DNA from: Candidatus Vesicomyidisocius sp. Pext_18_S21
GTDB taxonomy: Bacteria > Pseudomonadota > Gammaproteobacteria > PS1 > Pseudothioglobaceae
Assembly (NCBI GenBank): GCA_021730165.1
Contig: CP072535.1
Coordinates: 1-64,000, forward strand
DNA: 64,000 nucleotides
Direction of reading: 5' to 3'
Positions 60,344 to 64,000 of the stretch are shown in pieces (the first letter of the stretch is position 1; each line of letters begins with the position of its first letter). Both the position numbers and the translations under genes were made by a program. The notes under the pieces were generated by a model that saw only the letters and a list, made by a program, of their open reading frames with translations, did no database searches and had not been told where the DNA came from.

Positions 60344-61627
60344 ATGAAGGTTTTAGTTATCGGTGGTGGTGGTCGTGAACATGCTTTGGCTTGGCAGTGT
60401 AGTAAATTTGATACAGTAAGTCACGTGTTTGTTGCTCCCGGTAATGCTGGTACGCAGTTAGAAAGTAAATTAACTAATATTAATATTCATACGGATGATA
60501 TAGTAGGTTTAATTAATTTTGTAAAAAATAATCAAGTAGATTTAACTATTGTTGGTCCTGAATCGTCACTAGTAATAGGTGTAGTTGATCGTTTTCAATA
60601 CGAAGGATTAGCAATTTTTGGACCAACTAAGGCTGCCTCTCAACTTGAGTGGTCTAAAGTATTTTGCAAATATTTCTTAGAACGTCATAATATTCCTACA
60701 GCAAATTATGGTGTATTTACCGAAGCAGATCTTGCTATCGAATATATTAAGAATAAAGGTATACCTATTGTAATTAAGGCTGATGGTTTAGCTTTGGGAA
60801 AGGGTGTGATTGTTGTCCATACACAATTTGAAGCTAAAAATGTTATTATTGATATGTTACAAGGTAATTGTTTCGGTAAGGCAGGTTCATGTGTGGTGAT
60901 TGAGGAGTTTTTGAGTGGTGAAGAGGCAAGTTTTATTGTGATGTGTGATGGTAAAAATATTTTGCCATTGGCAACTTCACAAGATCATAAAGCTCGTGAT
61001 AATGATGATAAAGGTCCAAATACTGGTGGTATGGGTGCTTACTCTCCAGCGCCTATTGTTACTGATGAAATTTTTCAATCAGTTATGGATACCATTATCT
61101 ATCCAACCGTTAATGCAATGGCAGAAGAAGGAAATATTTATACAGGATTCTTATATATAGGGCTAATGATTGACCAAGATAATAATTTTAAAGTATTAGA
61201 GTATAACTGTCGCCTTGGTGATCCTGAAACCCAGGCGATTATGATGCGTCTTAAGTCTAATTTAGCAGATTTATGTTTATTAGCAACACAACAAAGCTTA
61301 GATCAAGCGAATATTAATTGGGATAAGCGTATTTGTTTGGGTGTAGTTTTAGCTGCAAAAGGTTATCCTAATACTTATAATACTAATGAATTAATTATAT
61401 TGCCAGAAGATAGTCAAGATACTAAAGTTTTTCACGCGGGAACAAAACTAGAAAATGGTAAAGTATTTTCTAGTGGAGGACGTGTTTTATGTGCAACTGC
61501 TTTAGGTGAAAATATTTCTAGTGCACAAACGAAGGCTTATAAGTTGGTAAAAAGAATCAATTGGGATGGTTCTTATTATCGAGATGATATTGGATTTAAA
61601 GCGATTAAAAGGCTATACTCTATTTAA
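60344..61627 (+). CDS. purD: Phosphoribosylamine-glycine ligase
   Basis: ATP-grasp enzyme forming GAR in purine synthesis. From ATG 60344 (ACGGAG 5 nt upstream; an in-frame GTG at 60338 overlaps it) the protein has 427 residues (E. coli 429): VLVIGGGGREHALAW, VVAPGNAGT-like VFVAPGNAGTQ, IVIKADGLALGKGVIV, ATSQDHKARDNDDKGPNTGGMGAYSP and NCRLGDPETQAIM. A monocistronic unit; purH is not adjacent. A hairpin begins at its stop codon. Confidence 0.97.
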   Translation: MKVLVIGGGGREHALAWQCSKFDTVSHVFVAPGNAGTQLESKLTNINIHTDDIVGLINFVKNNQVDLTIVGPESSLVIGVVDRFQYEGLAIFGPTKAASQLEWSKVFCKYFLERHNIPTANYGVFTEADLAIEYIKNKGIPIVIKADGLALGKGVIVVHTQFEAKNVIIDMLQGNCFGKAGSCVVIEEFLSGEEASFIVMCDGKNILPLATSQDHKARDNDDKGPNTGGMGAYSPAPIVTDEIFQSVMDTIIYPTVNAMAEEGNIYTGFLYIGLMIDQDNNFKVLEYNCRLGDPETQAIMMRLKSNLADLCLLATQQSLDQANINWDKRICLGVVLAAKGYPNTYNTNELIILPEDSQDTKVFHAGTKLENGKVFSSGGRVLCATALGENISSAQTKAYKLVKRINWDGSYYRDDIGFKAIKRLYSI

Positions 61628-61648
61628 GTATTATTTTAATACTTAAAT
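61622..61648 (+). terminator. Hairpin starting at the purD stop codon
   Basis: ATTTAAGTATT (61622-61632), loop ATTTT, AATACTTAAAT (61638-61648): perfect 11-bp arms, the left containing the stop TAA (61625-61627). Followed by TTACCCTCTCTC, with no T-run. Confidence 0.6.
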
Positions 61649-61944
61649 TTACCCTCTCTCTTAATAGAAAAATTTAATATTTTAAAAAGGTTATCTTTTT
61701 GCGATAAGTTGATTAGAAGTTATAGTAAGTTTTAGTTTTCACTTGGAAAGTTGTTGTATTGTAATAATAGATGTATTGATTTTGACTATTGAAATATAAT
61801 TTATTAAGATTGAAATCAGTAGTATCGATTTTTGTCAAAGTAATAACATTTTAAATAAATGATTGAAATAGTTTTAACAAAAAATGAACACTGTTAATCA
61901 TTTATTTTGGTGAATATTTCTATTTAATAACTTTATTTAGTGTT
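61628..61944. other. Intergenic gap purD-dolP (317 bp)
   Basis: Apart from the hairpin at its left edge I see no gene, RNA or repeat. The genes converge here. Confidence 0.5.
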
Positions 61945-62613
61945 TTAGATTATCTTTTCTACCTTAAGTTTAGATTTTTGTTTATTTTTAAGCGTGTTAA
62001 GTCTATCACGTTCTATTTCATCTTTGGGACGAGTTTTTATGTAATCAAATAATTTGATAACCTTGTAAACACCTTTGGCTTTAGCGGCAGTTTTAGCGGC
62101 CATCTCTGCCTCTCGTTTAGTTACAGCTCCCATAAGATAAACTACCTGATTTTCAGTCATCACCTGAACGTGAGTTGGATGAAATACCTCTTGATTCTGA
62201 AATAGGAATTCAATTTGTATAGTGATGGTTGAATCTTTAGCTCTACTTAGTAGTCCATTTGAAGGGCCTAATTTAATTTCATTAAATATTTGTGAAATTT
62301 TTGGTATTTGAAGTTGTGCTTGTTTACTTGCATAAATACGTATTTTAGGGGTTGCTACTTTTCCAGTAATAAGTACTGTTTTGTTATAAACCATGAAATT
62401 AAGATGTGCATTGTTTAATATTAAATCTTTGCTAGACCAGGTAAATAACCTTAGAGTAATGGTTTGATCATCTAACACTTCTCCAGCACTACGCCTGTCA
62501 TTACTTACTGAGATAATTGAGCTAACAGTTGAAACACTTTGAATAACTGATACACAAGCTGTTAGAAGTAAGAAGCTTGCCATTAGAAGTGTTGATAGAA
62601 TGATTTTTTTCAT
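61945..62613 (-). CDS. dolP: BON-domain outer-membrane lipoprotein (DolP/YraP-like)
   Basis: A 222-residue lipoprotein: signal peptide with lipobox LLTACVS, then two BON domains (about 45-115 and 120-190), the second with HVQVMTENQVVYLMGAVTKREAEMAAKTA. The C-terminal tail is basic (LKNKQKSKLKVEKII), an addition absent in E. coli YraP (191). DolP supports envelope integrity in E. coli. In E. coli it lies near rsmI with lpoA, yraN and diaA between; here it is directly divergent from rsmI. Confidence 0.88.
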   Translation of the reverse strand: MKKIILSTLLMASFLLLTACVSVIQSVSTVSSIISVSNDRRSAGEVLDDQTITLRLFTWSSKDLILNNAHLNFMVYNKTVLITGKVATPKIRIYASKQAQLQIPKISQIFNEIKLGPSNGLLSRAKDSTITIQIEFLFQNQEVFHPTHVQVMTENQVVYLMGAVTKREAEMAAKTAAKAKGVYKVIKLFDYIKTRPKDEIERDRLNTLKNKQKSKLKVEKII

Positions 62614-62938
62614 GATGTTGTATTTTTCAAGGTGTCTTTACTTTACACACTATATTTAAAATATTTTAAATTAGATTTAAGTCTAACGAAATCAAATTTA
62701 TAGAGATAATTTTGATATTTTTTTTGAGTAATTGTTTATATCATAGAATTGAAAGAAGTGTTAGCGTGATATATATTTTTAATAAAAACTAGTATTTAGT
62801 TGATTTTATAAAGCATAATAATATCTAATTTCACTCAATCATGGTTTAATATTTTTTTAATGAGTTTAATATGTTATTGGAATAAATATGTCAATATAAT
62901 ATTCTTTTATCTGATAGCTATTTTTTGTAAAACTAAAT
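62614..62938. other. Intergenic gap dolP-rsmI (325 bp)
   Basis: Divergent promoter region. No gene recognised and no trace of lpoA, yraN or diaA that I could align with confidence. A small inverted repeat TTAGA/TCTAA occurs near 62673-62688. Confidence 0.5.
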
Positions 62939-63781
62939 ATGAATGGAACACTTTATATTATCGCTACACCGATTGGAAATTTAAATGATATCACTTTTAG
63001 GGCTATTGAAACGTTAAAAACAGTTGATATTATTCTAGCAGAGGATATAGGTCACTCTAAATATTTGCTTAATCATTATGATATTAAAACATCCATGCAT
63101 ACTTTTCATGAGCATAATGAAAGGAGTAAAACTCCTGATGTAATCAATAAATTATTAGAAGGAAAGCATATTGCATTGATTAGTGATGCAGGAACGCCAC
63201 TTATTAGCGACCCAGGTCATGTATTAGTGATAGAGGCGAAGAAAGTAGGTATTAAGGTATCGCCTATCCCTGGTTCTAATGCAATGATTAGTGCAATTAG
63301 TGTATCAGGAATTGCCAGTAATAAATTCAGTTTTTTTGGTTTTTTACCTAGTAAACAATCGGCGCGTCTTAGGACTATTCAATCCATTGCGAATATCAAT
63401 GAAATGGCTATTTTTTATGAATCACCTAATCGTATTCTTTCCTGTGCTCAAGATTTACAAGCAGTATTGGGTAATGAACGAATTGTTTGCTTTGCCAAAG
63501 AACTGACTAAGTTGTTTGAGACTATTAAGACAAATACATTACCACAGTTGATTGATTATTTACAAGCAGATAATACACACCAAAAAGGTGAATTTGTGAT
63601 TCTTATTTCTGCAGTAAAGAAAAACAATAAAGCCTTAGGAGAGAAAATGTTGAATAAAGTATTACCAATTTTGCTTATTGAGATGGGTGCGGCAAAAGCA
63701 GCTAAACTTGTAGCTAAAATGACTGGCTTTGATAAAAGATACTGCTATCAAAGAGCTATTGAGCTTAAGTATCTTTTATGA
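62939..63781 (+). CDS. rsmI: 16S rRNA C1402 2'-O-methyltransferase RsmI
   Basis: SAM-dependent methyltransferase that modifies C1402 in the ribosomal P site. The 280-residue tetrapyrrole-methylase-fold protein has GTLYIIATPIGNLNDITFRAIETL, LAEDIGHSKYLLNHYDI (family LAEDTRHTxxLL), ALISDAGTPLISDPGH, PGSNAMISAISVSG and FGFLPSK. Length near E. coli (286). Starts at ATG 62939. Confidence 0.95.
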   Translation: MNGTLYIIATPIGNLNDITFRAIETLKTVDIILAEDIGHSKYLLNHYDIKTSMHTFHEHNERSKTPDVINKLLEGKHIALISDAGTPLISDPGHVLVIEAKKVGIKVSPIPGSNAMISAISVSGIASNKFSFFGFLPSKQSARLRTIQSIANINEMAIFYESPNRILSCAQDLQAVLGNERIVCFAKELTKLFETIKTNTLPQLIDYLQADNTHQKGEFVILISAVKKNNKALGEKMLNKVLPILLIEMGAAKAAKLVAKMTGFDKRYCYQRAIELKYLL

Positions 63782-63931
63782 ACTTTTATACATAAGGATA
63801 TTTATTTTTGTAATAACACTATAAAGATATTAAAGTCTATTATCCATAATTTTATTTTAAATAATGCATTATAGGAGAGGAATAAGATAGGGTTAAAGTC
63901 ATGCTATTTAATCTGTTGTATGGATAATATA

Positions 63932-64000
63932 ATGGTTGTTTATTTTAACAAAGAGGAGATTAATAATACTATCGAACATTCAATAAATGGTAATATTATT
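63932..64000 (+). CDS. Possible 5' end of a gene running off the window
   Basis: ATG at 63932 opens a frame with no stop up to the window edge (23 codons: MVVYFNKEEINNTIEHSING and three more). No clear ribosome-binding site precedes it. Too short to identify; it may be chance. Confidence 0.25.
   Translation, partial: MVVYFNKEEINNTIEHSINGNII

Noticed and set aside
63871-64000. RNase P RNA, expected near rsmI in some gammaproteobacteria
   Set aside because: GGAGAGGA occurs at 63873-63880 but the conserved sequence after it and the partner P4 element are not visible in the 120 bases available.

Overview
The window reads as one end of a small, AT-rich gammaproteobacterial chromosome, numbered from dnaA. 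Gene content (phosphoribulokinase, complete cytochrome bc1, both aa3-type and cbb3-type oxidases, class 1B dihydroorotate dehydrogenase), strong A+T bias, wide non-coding gaps and several decaying genes fit a thioautotrophic endosymbiont of the SUP05/vesicomyid-clam group (Ca. Vesicomyosocius / Ca. Ruthia). That assignment is inference from gene content and order, not a database match.

Layout. 1-6.1 kb: replication start block dnaA - putative oriC/DnaA-box region - dnaN - gyrB, with recF missing, then phosphoribulokinase. 6.1-13.8 kb: pyrD-leuS, bioD, sspA-sspB, and petABC (bc1 complex). 13.9-20 kb: a DciA-like protein, secA, an anmK relic, pyrC, ribF. 20.4-25.6 kb (minus strand): purC, DUF2797, FKBP, alaC-like aminotransferase, a P-loop protein coupled to a MetA-family acyltransferase. 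25.7-30.1 kb: a small exported protein, a broken M23 peptidase, dxr-cdsA-uppS. 30.1-43.4 kb: hisF followed by a respiratory island with heme A synthesis (ctaB, ctaA), aa3 oxidase (coxB, coxA, small protein, ctaG, coxC, DUF2909, surf1) and cbb3 oxidase (ccoNOQP). 43.5-53.8 kb: tRNA-Thr, lolA-ftsK, trxB, tRNA-Phe, pyrB-ruvX, broken mltB, apbE, crcB, gshB. 53.8-59.8 kb: the conserved metY tRNA-fMet - rimP - nusA - infB - rbfA - truB operon. 60.3-64 kb: purD, dolP, rsmI.

How it works together. The bc1 complex (petABC) passes electrons through cytochrome c to two terminal oxidases. The aa3 genes are accompanied by their heme A, copper and Surf1 assembly factors; the cbb3 genes have an FNR/ANR-like box upstream, suggesting an oxygen-responsive switch. 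Phosphoribulokinase indicates CO2 fixation. Biosynthetic genes (pyrBCD, purC, purD, hisF, bioD, ribF, metA, gshB, dxr) are intact, as expected of a nutritional symbiont.

No CRISPR array, insertion sequence, prophage, toxin-antitoxin, secretion or defence island was found, and I see no obvious new multi-gene system. The most distinctive signals are: (1) three independent pseudogenes (anmK, M23 endopeptidase, mltB), all in peptidoglycan turnover; (2) unusually long perfect inverted repeats inside intact coding sequences (three in dnaA, one each in infB and lolA); (3) hairpins that begin at or over stop codons and lack a U-tract (dnaN, purD, trxB, lolA); (4) loss of recF; (5) an uncharacterised P-loop protein overlapping a metA-family gene.
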